Made by a program: the position numbers and the translations under genes. Positions 12,238-23,384 of a stretch of 64,000 bases of DNA are shown here, in pieces. Numbering within the stretch: the stretch's first letter is position 1; the number at the start of each line of letters is the position of its first letter. The notes beneath the pieces are model-generated. The model had not been told where the DNA came from and did not search any database. It saw nothing but the letters and a program-made list of their open reading frames with translations. The DNA is from Fragum whitleyi (taxonomy: Eukaryota > Mollusca > Bivalvia > Cardiida > Cardiidae): the NCBI GenBank assembly GCA_948146395.1, contig OX411558.1:35210350-35274349 (forward strand). Direction: 5' to 3'.

Positions 12238-12616
12238 CAGCACGTTGTTCAGGTGGTTTCATAAAAAGCTTACAAATATTTTTAAAACTTTTCTGTGTCA
12301 GATACATGTATAAAGCAGTCTTATATGTTACTGCACGAATAAGGTTTCCGGTTAGAGAGAAGGGAATATCTTGTATTTTTCTTAGTTATTTTAAAAATAT
12401 GTAAGTGACAAAATAAGTTGAAAAGGACGATTAATCCCCCAACCAGAATGTGCAAAACAATTTGGGTTGCAAGTCTTCTTTGTATTTTTTTGTAAATAAT
12501 AAATACTTAGCAGCATTCATCTCACTAATTATGTTTCTCACGTACGTTCTACAAAAATGTTTCACGTTTAAGCATTATCTAACACCGATACACACGATTT
12601 GAACAACAATTCTACA

Positions 12617-12900
12617 CTAGATTAGATTCAATCAATCATTTATTAATATTTCAAGATTTCTCGGATAGATTTTAGAGATCCTCTATCATTTAAACTTGGC
12701 AACGGATGCTCTTTTACTCTAGTATCTTTTATTTCCGTTGTAATTACGCTATCTGTTTGCATTAAATGACATCCATAACTGGAATGTTTTACATAAAATG
12801 GAGGGGTAATATAAATTTTTAATCGATTCGAGAAGTTTCTTTGAATTTTTCACTTACAGTTGCCAGAATTAAATGCAAATTTTGATTGAGCTTCGCTAAT
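12617..12900. other. Intergenic sequence just outside the palindrome
   Basis: No gene was seen. Up to about 12720 it resembles 8840-8980 inside the right arm ('TTTTAGAGA', 'AATCATTTATTAATATTTC'-like words). Whether the arm itself continues here cannot be decided, because the matching left flank lies outside the window. Confidence 0.5.
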
Positions 12901-12904
12901 AATT

Positions 12905-13235
12905 ATACCCTTCTAGCTCAGGTGGTTAAGTGGATGCTCGTCGTACGTCGAGTGTCGTCAACATTTACCTTGCAGCACTATGGAAGCCCCCCCCCCTTTG
13001 CCCTACCAACATGAAAATTGGTAAGATTTGTGCTCTTGATGAAACTTTGGGAGATTTCGAAATTTGGCCTCTTATGGTCAAAAACTAGGCCCAATCAACC
13101 TGAAAATTTGTCATAACGATTATCTTGTGGAATAGAGTCAACAGCAGTTTTTTGGTTTGTCATTATTCTCATCATCCTTTCAAAGCCTGCTTTAAACAAG
13201 TTATAGACAGTTAACTAAGGCTATGGCCCTCTTCT
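12905..13235 (+). mobile_element. Helitron-like non-autonomous element, degenerate
   Basis: It begins near 'CTCGTCGTACGTCGAGTGTC' and carries 'CCAATCAACCTGAAAATTTG', shared with the element at 19775-20336. It ends 'GGCTATGGCCCTCTTC'. It is the same repeat class as the palindrome-arm element, and non-coding. Confidence 0.45.
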
Positions 13236-13317
13236 TTTATATCGACATTGCTTTGTTAACCATACTTATCATATTTACTAAAACATTTTGCAAGTTTTAA
13301 AATTAGATCTTTTAACT

Positions 13318-13620
13318 TGTTGTGAAAAAAAGAAAAACAAAAACAAACAAACAAACAAAACCCAAAAAGAAAAACCAACAAAAAACAACAAAAAAACCCC
13401 ACCAAAAACAACAACAACAAAAAACCCCATACTACCTCTTCTTCAAAGTACCATCATTTGATGCATGACTATAATTGTGGTATAGCTTAATGTTATCTCT
13501 TAAAACTCAGAAATACAAAAGAATTAGTTCAGATCTCTTGACGAGAGTTTTTTTGTTTTTTTTTTTTTTTTTGTTTTTTTTTTTTTTTGAAGTGAGAGAT
13601 CAAAACGTTAAAAAAATGCA
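13318..13620. repeat. Low-complexity A-rich and T-rich tracts
   Basis: AAAC/AAAAC-rich sequence at 13325-13425 and T runs at 13549-13588. A short frame across the T tract is spurious. Confidence 0.9.
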
Positions 13621-13744
13621 TTTCTTTTATTTGTTACAAAGAAAAAAATGGAATTACCCTAAAACATAAAGGCTTATTCAAATATACCATTCCTTCCTAC
13701 TTCTAGAAAAGAACTCCGATCTAATATTTGTTTGTTTGAGGTTT

Positions 13745-14135
13745 AAGCCGCTTTCAACATTTTTAGTTATATTACAGATGCTTGAGCACTTAACAATAGA
13801 TTTTTGGCATTTCTCGCACGAGTACTACAATAACATCCTTTCCTAACCCCAAGCTTAAGGTCGTGGACCCGTAATAGTTCCGAAACATTTCGGAACACAT
13901 GTTCTTTCACAATGTTAACCGAGGTTTCCTAATCAAAACCATTAGGAAACCTAGATAAACACTGTTAAAGTTCATGACCTCCGAAACGTTGCTGAACTAT
14001 TACGGGTCAACTTTCTTAAACTTACGATTGACCATCCATTGGTAGTAGACATGTTTCGGAAAGGATATGCGCCACCGCCAGGGATCAGACCAATGACGAA
14101 CCGTGATTTACGGCTGTAGATCTAAGTGAAACACG
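13745..14135 (-). mobile_element. SINE interrupted by a hairpin MITE
   Basis: On the minus strand the tRNA-like head lies at about 14030-14130 ('GGTCTGATCCCTGGCGGTGG' resembles the B-box region of the full SINE). The body and tail lie at about 13745-13858, with 'AGGAAAGGATG' and 'GCGGCTTAAACCTC'. The two halves are separated by a fold-back insertion at about 13859-14014. Confidence 0.75.
13859..14014. mobile_element. Hairpin MITE inserted in a SINE
   Basis: The core 13866-14008 is a near-complete inverted repeat: 'GACCCGTAATAGTTCCGAAA' on the left against 'GCTGAACTATTACGGGTC' on the right. The centre is 'TTTCCTAATCAAAACCATTA'. Flanking 'CTTAA' at 13854 and 14015 may be the target-site duplication. 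It has no coding capacity. Confidence 0.75.
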
Positions 14136-14700
14136 AAATGACTTTATAACCCGACAAAGTTTCGATGAAGTGTTTATTCATGGCTCAGAAAAAAGAAAAT
14201 AAAAAATAGAAAAAAAAAAACAAATAAAATAAATAAATAAATAAACTGCTTTAAAAGGATTACCGAAAAAGATCCAATATTAAATGCCTCTTCCAGCTCC
14301 GCTCATTTCTATAGAGTAGATAAAACGTCATCCATAGGTAGCATATTTGCAGGTCGTTTGGTTAAGGAGTAGAAATGTTTACAAAAAAGTTTCTCACTCC
14401 GTCAGATGTTATAGATTGATAGAATGATGTATTCTATATGGTGGTCAGAATAAGTTAATCAAGTGAAGTAGCACCCGACATTAAACCGATTCCGTCAGAA
14501 AAAAACAGGGTCAGGTCTAAAGACAAATTACTATAATTGTCTAACGTATAGAAGAGGCTTGGTAAATGAGAGAAGGTCTGTTCTGTGACCCAGAGACCAG
14601 TAAAACACGTACATATTTTGACAAGTTGAAATACAAGGGAGACTTCAAAGAAACAAATATACTATTGGCATAAAGTTAAGCATATCGTATTAAGAAATAC
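14136..14700. other. Intergenic, no gene seen
   Basis: AT-rich sequence with an AAAT-rich run near 14200-14245. No supported coding region, RNA gene or repeat. Confidence 0.5.
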
Positions 14701-15960
14701 CAAAGGAATGTGTGGGACCACAGAAATGAAAACGATCTTTTTTGACCTAATTCAAATTGCTATTTATTTCAAGACCAAATGAGCGGTCATTCAACGAGTT
14801 AACTAATTGGCACTTTTACCTATATATAAACTGAGTTAGCATGTTTGAAAGCGACCTTTAATTGCGAAATTCGCTGCAAATAATATAGGGATGAGTGTCT
14901 TTTTCACTGCGTTTATTGGGGTATAAAGTGCAATTGCCTTAGCACATGGCAAATAACGCCCGTTGGGCGTTATGTTTAAGCCATGTGCTAAGGCAATTGC
15001 ACTTTATACCCCCAATAAACGCAGTGAAAAAGACACTCGTCCCTTATAATTGCAATCATCTAGATCGAAGAAACTATTAAAACTCTGCTAAACATTAAAG
15101 CTTCAAGTCTACATTACACAATCTATTTTTAGATCGTGTATTTTTCATCTCGCTATCGAAGTGAACTGACATAAAGTTAAACAAACAATACACAAATAAA
15201 CGACAACTTTTAAAATTCGTAGAGGTACTTATGACAAAAAACTTGTTTCTACCAAGTAAGTCTGTATTTTTAAATGAAAACGGCATGACCGGTCTTAGTT
15301 GAGAGGGTTGCTTGATAATCTTCGTCGACTCGCAGTTTTCTATGTTTATTTACGTCGGCTCAGAATCCGAAAACTGTATGCTTTTGATCGTAAATTCTTT
15401 CGAAAATATCTTAATTTATAATAGATCAAATAGCAATGTTGCGTTGATGATCGGGAACTAGATTAATTCGAGTTCCTACAACACAGGACTTGCAGATCGA
15501 ACGTCGGGGGTTTCCCGAGAGACCTATTGCATTTTATACAGAAATAAAGTGCAATGGATTTCCCCACGTGATGCGATTTAAACCAATCGGAATTCTTTAT
15601 TTTATTGGATTGCAATTATTCTTGTTTGGCAAAACGCAATAAATATATTGAAGTTATACCACTCCAGTAATGAAATCTTCAAGGTTTAATCACTTTGGTT
15701 AATACTATTAGAATCTTATGCGAAAGTAAAACTAGCTGTCCATAGCTTTTTTCAACTTCCGGTTAATGCGGGACAATGCCTCCCTCTTGAAAATGACGAC
15801 TCAACACCCTTTGATCATCGAGGACAACAATTCACGTGGCCTACATGTGAGAATTAAGAATACATTCTCCTGCAGCTAGGTCTTACACAGTTATCCAAAA
15901 TTCTAAACAAATGGTAAAAATATGCTTAACTTTAAGCCAATAGTTAAGCTTAATTTACCT
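14700..15960 (+). repeat. Dispersed duplicated block, copy 1, split by an insertion
   Basis: The parts 14740-14830 and 15830-15960 resemble 30880-31140. Shared words are 'TATTTCAAGACCA', 'TCTCCTGCAGCT' and 'TTATCCAAAATT' (here) or 'TTGTCCAAAATT' (there). In this copy about 1 kb, including a palindromic MITE, lies between the parts; in the other copy they are close together. Confidence 0.5.
14885..15046. mobile_element. Palindromic MITE, 162 bp
   Basis: The sequence is almost wholly self-complementary. The left arm starts 'GGGATGAGTGTCTTTTTCAC', the right arm ends 'GTGAAAAAGACACTCGTCCC', and the centre is 'TAACGCCCGTTGGGCGTTA'. The arms differ at only a few sites, so the insertion is young or maintained. 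Confidence 0.9.
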
Positions 15961-18900
15961 TTTTTAACTATTAGAGATCATATATAAAGTAATTTGTAGA
16001 ATACTATGAAACAAGTTGCGCTACCTCTGGTGGTCATAAAAATTGTTTTTTTAAACGTAGCGTTGACATAATGACGTCATCAAAGAGCCTGTCCTTTTTA
16101 GGAACCGAATTCAGTAATCGTTGGTTTATTTTGGAATTAATTTACCGATTTTTATCCCGAGAACGGCATTTGCTTGTTAGGAAAAGTCGCCTCTAAAAAG
16201 TTAGATCTTTGATAATAATGAAGATGCGTGAGTATGAAATGCAATAAATTGAAACCTATTCATGAGGTATGCTCTAACCGTTGCTGTTGTCGTACGCAGT
16301 TTTTGTAAATATTAACGTTTTTTTTTCGAAAAATTGTCCGGTAATCTATCCTGTTTATTATATATATTGCTGCCTAACAAATTTGCTAAACACCATTTAA
16401 ATTAAAATAATATGTAATCGGGTTCGATTTTTTGTAAAGTTCGAATCCGCGAAGATATCGTAGTTCATTGCATATTTCAAGGTCGCGTCATATCTTCACA
16501 AAAAAGTATCTCAGGAATATCAAACATTGGATTTCTTTCAACACAGTCATAGCAAACTCGTGTAAACTTAGTATTTCGTCAACATTAGATAGTTTGAGAT
16601 GTGTACAAAAGTTCATTGAAATTTCGAAGTTATAGTTAAAGTCCACGTATTTTTTTATCCACCCTCATACTAGTAAAAAAAGTTTTGCAGCACTTTTTGT
16701 GGCATTGTGCAAAAAAGTCTGTGTTTAAAGCAATTAAGTAAGTTTGTGCAAGATCGATGAGCTTATCGAATGCCAATCCTAATTCCATTGAAAACCATCA
16801 GTTAATGTGTAGGTGCGATAGTTTTGCGTTTAACGTCATTAATTCTCAATAACAACTTAGTCTTTTAGATCTTTCCGCTTTTCTTTATTTCAGACTGGCA
16901 TTTAAACGCTTATAAGAAAGCAGATAAAGCAGTCAAAAGAACAGAAATGGAGAGATTAACGGAGCATGGCCTAATAGCGGTGGTTCTGTTTTTTTTTCTT
17001 TCTATGGCATCAAAGATGCTAAACACATCCAAATGAGCTATGAATCTTCCCAATGTCACTGTCTATTGATTTGATCTTTGAAATACACCAGAGCTAGTTT
17101 TAGGAATTTTGGTGATTTAAATAAGTAACGTCAACAAAATGATTACACAGAAAAGATTCTTTCCAGCATGAATTTGTCTATTGCCCAAGATAAAAATTGC
17201 CTGAAAGTTTGTAACACAGACTTCATGATATTGAAGAGAAATGATGACATATGGACAAAGAATGCCAGTCTGTGACTTTCGAAATCAACCCCTCCCAGCG
17301 ATCGGCTTTAAAAGCATAGATAATTGGTACTGGTTAAAATTTTATGTTTTGCTTCGTTTGGCTACCGTATTTCTGATACAGTAAATACTTACTCAAAAGT
17401 ATCAAGTGTTGCTTAACTTGTGTAAGATTAAATATAGTTTCGTCAAATCATTGGCAGTTTGAAGCGGTGAGAAAATAGACGAGACATTGGTGGTTTTCCA
17501 TATTTTCCTGGCAACACTCACGCGGTAATGACAGGATGTTTATGTCATTAACATCAGAGGGATGACACGGATACAAATAACTGCTTGTCAAATGTAATTG
17601 ATTCAATGTCTTGTTATGTTTGTTATTGAGATTTTAAAGAGGCGATTCTCATGAGAGTATAGACGTTTTAAGAAAACCCTAGTTACAAGACAACGAAAAA
17701 TTAGATAAGCCCAACAACAGGCAGCATAAAATTTGTAATTTATTCATTTTTACATATAGGAGCAGTTACGGCCAATCAGGATTGTTGTTCCAATTGTACC
17801 AAACCAGAGTTGTTTGAAATAACTTTTCGTACAATTTGAAGGTTAAAGGAGCAACAAAAACCGACTGGCTGAGACGTTACAAATACTTCAAAACGATATA
17901 CACAATATGTACACTATAAAATAAAAGCGTATTCAGTTACACCCATAACAAGATTAAAAGTTTAATTAAAATCATGTGTAACTTTCTCATTAAGCTTAAT
18001 TATTGTTTAATACGCAATGAAAAGTTGGTGATATTTTACCATTTCAGTGGTACATTTTTGCCCCCCGCGTCTATAGATAGGGGCTATATTGTTTTTGACC
18101 TGTCTGTTTGTCCCCCCCCTCCCCCCAAAAAACACTTTAACATTGGCCACAATTTAGATATGTAAGGGATAGAGTGTTCATATTTCACATAAGCATCGTT
18201 TATGACAAGAACTATCTGTTAGTTAGTATCAAGGTCATCTATAAATGTCATTTTTTAAGGTAAAATGTTGAAATTTCTGGAAATGGCAGTGGCGGTGACA
18301 TTAGGTATTTTTTTTTAGAAAAGAAACAGAGCTTGTTTTTCCGATAGTGTACACTGATTTATACTATTAGTGTAACTGCGCTAAATTCAGAACCACATTA
18401 TTCTTTCCTTAGTGAAATCTTAAACAATTTTTGACATATACATTTTCTTTTACATTAGATCGCAATAGTTTACACCAGTTGTGTTAGTTTTACCAACTGC
18501 TCTATCCGGAGATTCGTTTGATGGTGAGACCTCAAACAGTTTAAGTTTAAAAAAAACCCCATCGCAGTTGGTCACTATATTTTACACCATAAGTGTTACA
18601 GTATAAATCAATCAATTAACAGACCATAACCACTAGTCGCCATGGCCGCGAAGGTTAGTTAGCGGTCCTAAATAATACTATTTTTCGTCCTGTACGGTCT
18701 AAATTATTACCCATAATGCAGTCACTATGAACTTGTGAATACGACTCATTTTTTTCCCATGACATCGGCATTAATATTACTTTATTCAATAGCCATCTCC
18801 CTCGAGACCAAATAAATATTAAGAGCAAATTTGGGATAAACCTAAACTAAAACATAATCGTTCATTTAATTGTAGCACGAAAAGTATTACACAGTAGTGT

Positions 18901-18980
18901 TGAAGATGTGTGTGCCTAATGAAAGCTGATGGCCCGTTCTCTTGGTAATCAGCGCAATCGAAATTCAGTAAAAACTATTT
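15961..18980. other. Intergenic, no gene seen
   Basis: Three kilobases without a supported coding region. C-rich runs lie at 18061-18127 ('GCCCCCCGCG', then poly-C). A phrase like 'CTATAGATAGGGGCTATATT' with 'CTGTCTGTTTGTCC' is typical of degraded repeats. Confidence 0.5.
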
Positions 18981-19218
18981 GAGCCTGTTCGTGAGATTTC
19001 CAACAATTTGACACCTGCGCGAGATACAAACATTTAACACCCCAGACAATTTCATGATGTAATTTGAAGAATGCCTAACTGTCTACAGATACTTTGAGAC
19101 CTTATTTAACTACAAATCGCATAGTGAAGACTTTGGTCAGACTGTGCGGATGCACAGGCTGGCCAGAGTCTTTGCTTTGTGCACATTTGAAATTGTTGGA
19201 AATGTCACACACAGGCTC
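18981..19218. mobile_element. 238-bp MITE with about 29-bp TIRs, copy 1
   Basis: It starts 'GAGCCTGTTCGTGAGATTTC' and ends with the inverted form 'GAAATGTCACACACAGGCTC'. It carries an internal palindrome around 'GACTGTGCGGATGCACAGGC'. Flanking ATTT on both sides is a possible 4-bp target-site duplication. Related copies are at 45994 and 59214. Confidence 0.85.
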
Positions 19219-19774
19219 ATTTTTATTGATTCGTTCTAATCAGAACTGATCGTATCAAATTTCAAAAAATGCATTCGTGGGTTGGATAACTTTTATAAAT
19301 TCCCCCCATTTATGAAAATGTATGTCTGAGCTTAAATATAATCTAGTTTTTATTTCATTAAAAAAACGTTATTTCTTACACTGAAATTTGAATTTTTCCC
19401 TGAATTTCACAAATTTGTGACTTTTTCAAAGCAGGTTTGGTGTCTGTTGTCACATACACATCGTTTCTTTTTATGCATGTATATTTTTACCAGAATTCCA
19501 GAGTTTGGTGACTGTAATGTTCTTTTCAATTATTTCCTTATAAATGAGAAGATAGAGTCATGCAGTGACTGATCAGAAATTGGTTCCAGTTTAGATATGG
19601 GCAAATCTGTGAACTGTTGAAAACAGTTCAAAATATCGACATGCTCTTCTGAACTAGAAACAATGACGCTTTTCCATTCAGTATCGTTTGTTCGGTCATT
19701 TTAAAAACTTCTATTCTATATATCCAGGGTTAAATAGTTTGAAACGATTCTGTGGTACATCCTTACCCATTTTT
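19219..19774. other. Intergenic, no gene seen
   Basis: AT-rich; nothing supported. Confidence 0.5.
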
Positions 19775-20336
19775 AATTCAACTGAGCACGAAGTGCTCAA
19801 AGTGACATTTGGGGTTGTGTGATGTCCGTCGGGTGTCGTCAAAGTCTGCCTTATGGACACTCTAGAGGCCACATTTTAGCTCAATTAACCTGAAAATTGG
19901 TTCCGAATGATGATCTTGCTAAAATCTCAAAGCAGTTGTTAGAAATTGGGTCAATTCGGGTCAAAAATTAGGTTATAGGGTTAAATCTGAGAAAAACCCT
20001 GTGAACACTCTAGAGGCAGCATCTTTAGCCCAATCAACCTGAAAATTGACCGTTTTGATAAAATCTCGGACAGGTCCGAAATTTTGTAAAGTGGAGGCTA
20101 AAGCTAGGTCGTGGGGGTCAAATCTTGAAGAAAAAAACATATGAACACTCAAGAGGACATTTTTTTTAACCCAGTCATCCTTTAAATTTGTCGGAACGAT
20201 TTTCTTGTTAATTTAAACCAACAGTGTTACTTCTGCTTATAATTATTTCCATCATATTCTTTAAAGCTTTCCTTTAAATGTTTAGATTGTAAATTAAGGT
20301 AAGCGAGAAAGGGCCACTTTGGCCCTCTTGTCTTAC
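19775..20336 (+). mobile_element. Helitron-like non-autonomous element
   Basis: It opens with the hairpin 'GAGCACGAAGTGCTC' and 'TGTCCGTCGGGTGTCGTC'. It contains three diverged units with 'GAACACTC..GAGG' and 'CCAATCAACCTGAAAATTG', and ends in the hairpin 'GGGCCACTTTGGCCC' followed by TCTTGT. The terminal hairpin plus short 3' tag fits Helitron-type ends. It has no coding capacity. Confidence 0.6.
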
Positions 20337-20726
20337 GAACATAGTCATTGGATGATGGAATAAGAGTCTGAAGCATATCAACTTGTACCAGAACTAAGAG
20401 CTCATGGATAAAATCCTGTAACTTAATGTTAACCAGCCAAGTTATAAAACTTAATAAACAACGTACTTCGAAAGGCTTCGTATGACGTATTGGTTAATTT
20501 TAAAAATGATAACTCTGATAGATATGTTATCATGCTTAAGTCTGTGTTGACCGTTTTATCGGAAGGAAGACCAAGTAAAAAACTAACCAATCCTCATACA
20601 ATCCTTTATTGATGAATCTGACATTTTAAAAGCAAGCTAACACCACATTTGTATAAATCTCACGGATTTTCTACTTCAATACTAGCTACAGAGAAAGAAA
20701 AGAGATAACATTACCCCGATCTTTGC

Positions 20727-21082
20727 ACAGTAAGTAACATTTTGAAATTGACAGTAACAACGACCAAAACCATTCCAAATCGCTCACTCAATGCTCCATT
20801 AATTCATTCCATGCACTCACCCAAATGACTCAAAAACGCTCCGAAATTGTTTAATACTATTCGAAATCGTGCAAAACGATCAACATTTAAATGAAATTTA
20901 TCAAACTATTCCAATATTTTTGACTTGTTTGAATTTGAAAGCGTCTGATTGGTAGTGACGTGGACGAATATAGCGACATTGATATATCTCCCTAAAATTT
21001 CGATCCTCTCACTCATACAATTTAATACCGAAATAATTCAATGATCACTTACTTTGTCAATTTCACGATGTTCCTAACTGTA
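20727..21082 (-). mobile_element. Tc1-like MITE family, copy A (diverged)
   Basis: It starts 'CACAGTAAGTAACATTTTG' and ends 'TTTCACGATGTTCCTAACTG' followed by TA. It shares the 'CGCTCACTCAATGCTCCATT' segment with the other copies, here in inverted orientation. The internal hairpin is eroded. Confidence 0.75.
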
Positions 21083-21950
21083 GTTAATTTGTTTGTAATG
21101 GTTTTTTGGCAATCAAGCGGAATGAGCTCGTGTCAATGTCAGGATTAAACAGAGAGGGATTACAAATCTTCACAGTTCCGTGTGGGTCATACCAAGACTG
21201 ATAAATATTCCTAATAGTTGGAAAAACAACTAGCAATATTATTTTTTATTATGACCAATCAATTTACGACTATTTTTTTCTGAGAACAAAAAAATGGGAA
21301 GCAGTGCCTATTCATGCACTTCACACAATCGAGCTCAGTTTACATCTCTTTACGGAAATAGTAGAACGTTGTAGATCAATTCTAAAAGAATATGTCATTT
21401 AGTTTTTTTCTACGCGACAAATCGAAGGGACGCATGTTTTAGCCAATTAACGACAATTAATCAAAACAGTAAAAAGATCAAGGTTTAAGAGTCATGTCTG
21501 TCAAGTTTGGTTGAAATTAGCCGTCCACTGCTTTAGTGTAAAAGATAATTCAAGACTTTAGGATTTAAGCAGCCCAACCTTACAGGCCCATAATTGGAGT
21601 TTCTAGCAAACTTCGTAAACAAGTTTTTAGAAGGGTGCACTAAAATCATCTCTGCATACTTTTGTTGAAACTGGTCCAGTGGTTACAGAGGAGATTTTTC
21701 AAGACTTGTTGGCAACTCCCGACGGACATCACGCAAGGTGATGCAAAAGCTTACCAAAGATAATGATAAATAAAGACCAAGAGCGCCGCCTACAGAGTTG
21801 GGTGCAGGACAGTGGTTAAAAACCCAAATAGAAAAAGTGCGAAATAGAAAATGTGTGCCAAATTTAGAGTGAATGTCTCTTTTAATACCAGCGATTTCAC
21901 AAAATGTTAGTGTTCGCACGACGACGACATCAATGCTAAAGCATTACCTC
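21083..21950. other. Intergenic with degenerate repeat at 21480-21950
   Basis: The phrases 'AGAGCGCCGCCTACAG' and 'TTTCACAAAATGTTAGTGTT', followed by CGACGACGAC, recur in the palindrome arms (about 1570) and near 60180. They mark a decayed dispersed repeat. No gene was seen. Confidence 0.45.
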
Positions 21951-22274
21951 CGATTTTACATTTTATGGGAAAGTCAGTTTTACATCACATGGGATTCTAC
22001 AACTTAATGTGAAATAATCAAAGACTTCGTTGTGTCAGCAAAAAAAAGAGCAACTTTTGCAAAGCTGATGAATTTATATTAATATTAAAGCCATTTACTT
22101 CAAGATTCATTTCATGAGTGAATACGGGATGTCAGACATACAGAATACGTAAAGATCGTCGCTTTATTAGGACACTTTAAAGCTACGTTTCTTTTTCGAC
22201 ATAATTTTGCAATTTATGATTATCGCCTTTCTAAACACTGTATTTGTCTTTGTTTAAATGGATTCTCGCGTCTC

Positions 22275-22400
22275 TTGAACAATTTTTTCAGTTTTATAGT
22301 GGCGGCTGGATCACCCAATTACATTTCCTTTGTATTTCTCACTCTAGCGCTATCACAAATCTTTTCCGAGCCTATCTCTAAATAAGGTTAAGCCACCCTA
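22275..22400 (-). mobile_element. SINE fragment
   Basis: The minus strand shows the body 'AGGCTCGGAAAAGATTTGTG', a 'GAGAAATAC' segment, and 'CCAGCCGCCACTATAAAACT' near the tail. It is degraded. Confidence 0.65.
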
Positions 22401-23384
22401 GAACGCTCTTAGTCAAGGTAAGTGGAAACTTCATTTTGAACATGCATCAAGTTGGTCTCGGGACGGGTCACGTGATGCTCTACATACTCAGATTAACGAG
22501 TGTTCTTTAATAATATATTTATAGACTAGTGACATTGATAAACAGGCGATGAATACATATGAATAGTAAAAAATATTAACACAATGACTCATTTGACAGT
22601 CCAGTCTGTTACAAGAAGCCAAGGGAATTGGAAGACGCCGGGTGTTACACGGTCAAGAGAACTTCATATTATTTATAACCCCGCTTATAAAGATATGGGG
22701 CAAATGGTTTACCAGTCTTAGTCTGTCTCTCTTTATTCCGAACTCAACGCTTTTCCTGTAACTTTTAAAACACGATTCGAGTAGCAGTATCAATGCTTAT
22801 TATTGACAAGAAGCCTCCTCTCATTCAAGCTAAACATCATCCGTCAAGGTCAAATATCAAGGTCAAATTTCTAAAAGAGTGTGGTTTCGGGAACAGTAGT
22901 GGTTTACCGATAAATCTCGTTAAAAAAATTTTCTTAAATAATGCCAGGAAAATTTTGTCGTAAACCTTCTAATTCATGATAACGAGGTTAAAGCTGGCCT
23001 CTTCCAGGATAAGGAAACTTTCACAAACATTAGTGCTAGAGTCAAAATATACACCGCTACAAAACAAATTCAATTAAGGTTATTTTCAGTGACACAGCCT
23101 CGATAGCCATATGCACATGATTACATAATGAGGAACAACCTCTGAAATATTCGTGTAAATCCGACCATAATCGAAGGAAGAGTTTCAACCAGAAATGCAC
23201 TTAATGATGCACGGACGGATACCAATTTACGACCACTCTTTATTTCGATACTGATACCTAGATATTTCCCAGTTAATAACTTTTCTTATTTTTTTTTGTA
23301 AATAAGGTCTTCGGTGTTTCTCGATGAAGCTGGAAAGCGTATTCAAACTAATAGAAGAGCCATGAGAAAAGTGGAAAAAATAGG
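22401..23384. other. Intergenic, no gene seen
   Basis: Nothing supported. 'GTCAAGGTCAAATATCAAGG' at about 22843 belongs to a common AGGTCA-rich motif type. Confidence 0.5.

Larger units (their letters stand above)
1..12616. repeat. 12.6-kb imperfect palindrome with 323-bp spacer
   Basis: Bases 1-6191 are the reverse complement of 6515-12616. Mirrored positions sum to 12617 at the outside, 12608 after a tetranucleotide-repeat length change near 4.2/8.4 kb, and 12706 next to the centre. The last step comes from a segment of about 120 bp present only in the left arm, partly offset by a longer GA run in the right arm. The arms differ by scattered substitutions and homopolymer changes, so they are not a perfect mirror. 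The left arm is cut by the window start. Either a real inverted duplication or two haplotypes joined head to head could give this; the unique spacer argues against a simple read fold-back artefact. Confidence 0.95.

Noticed and set aside
1..12616. Terminal inverted repeats of a complete Polinton
   Set aside because: Polinton repeats flank a 15-20 kb gene block. Here the spacer is only 323 bp and the arms are non-coding.
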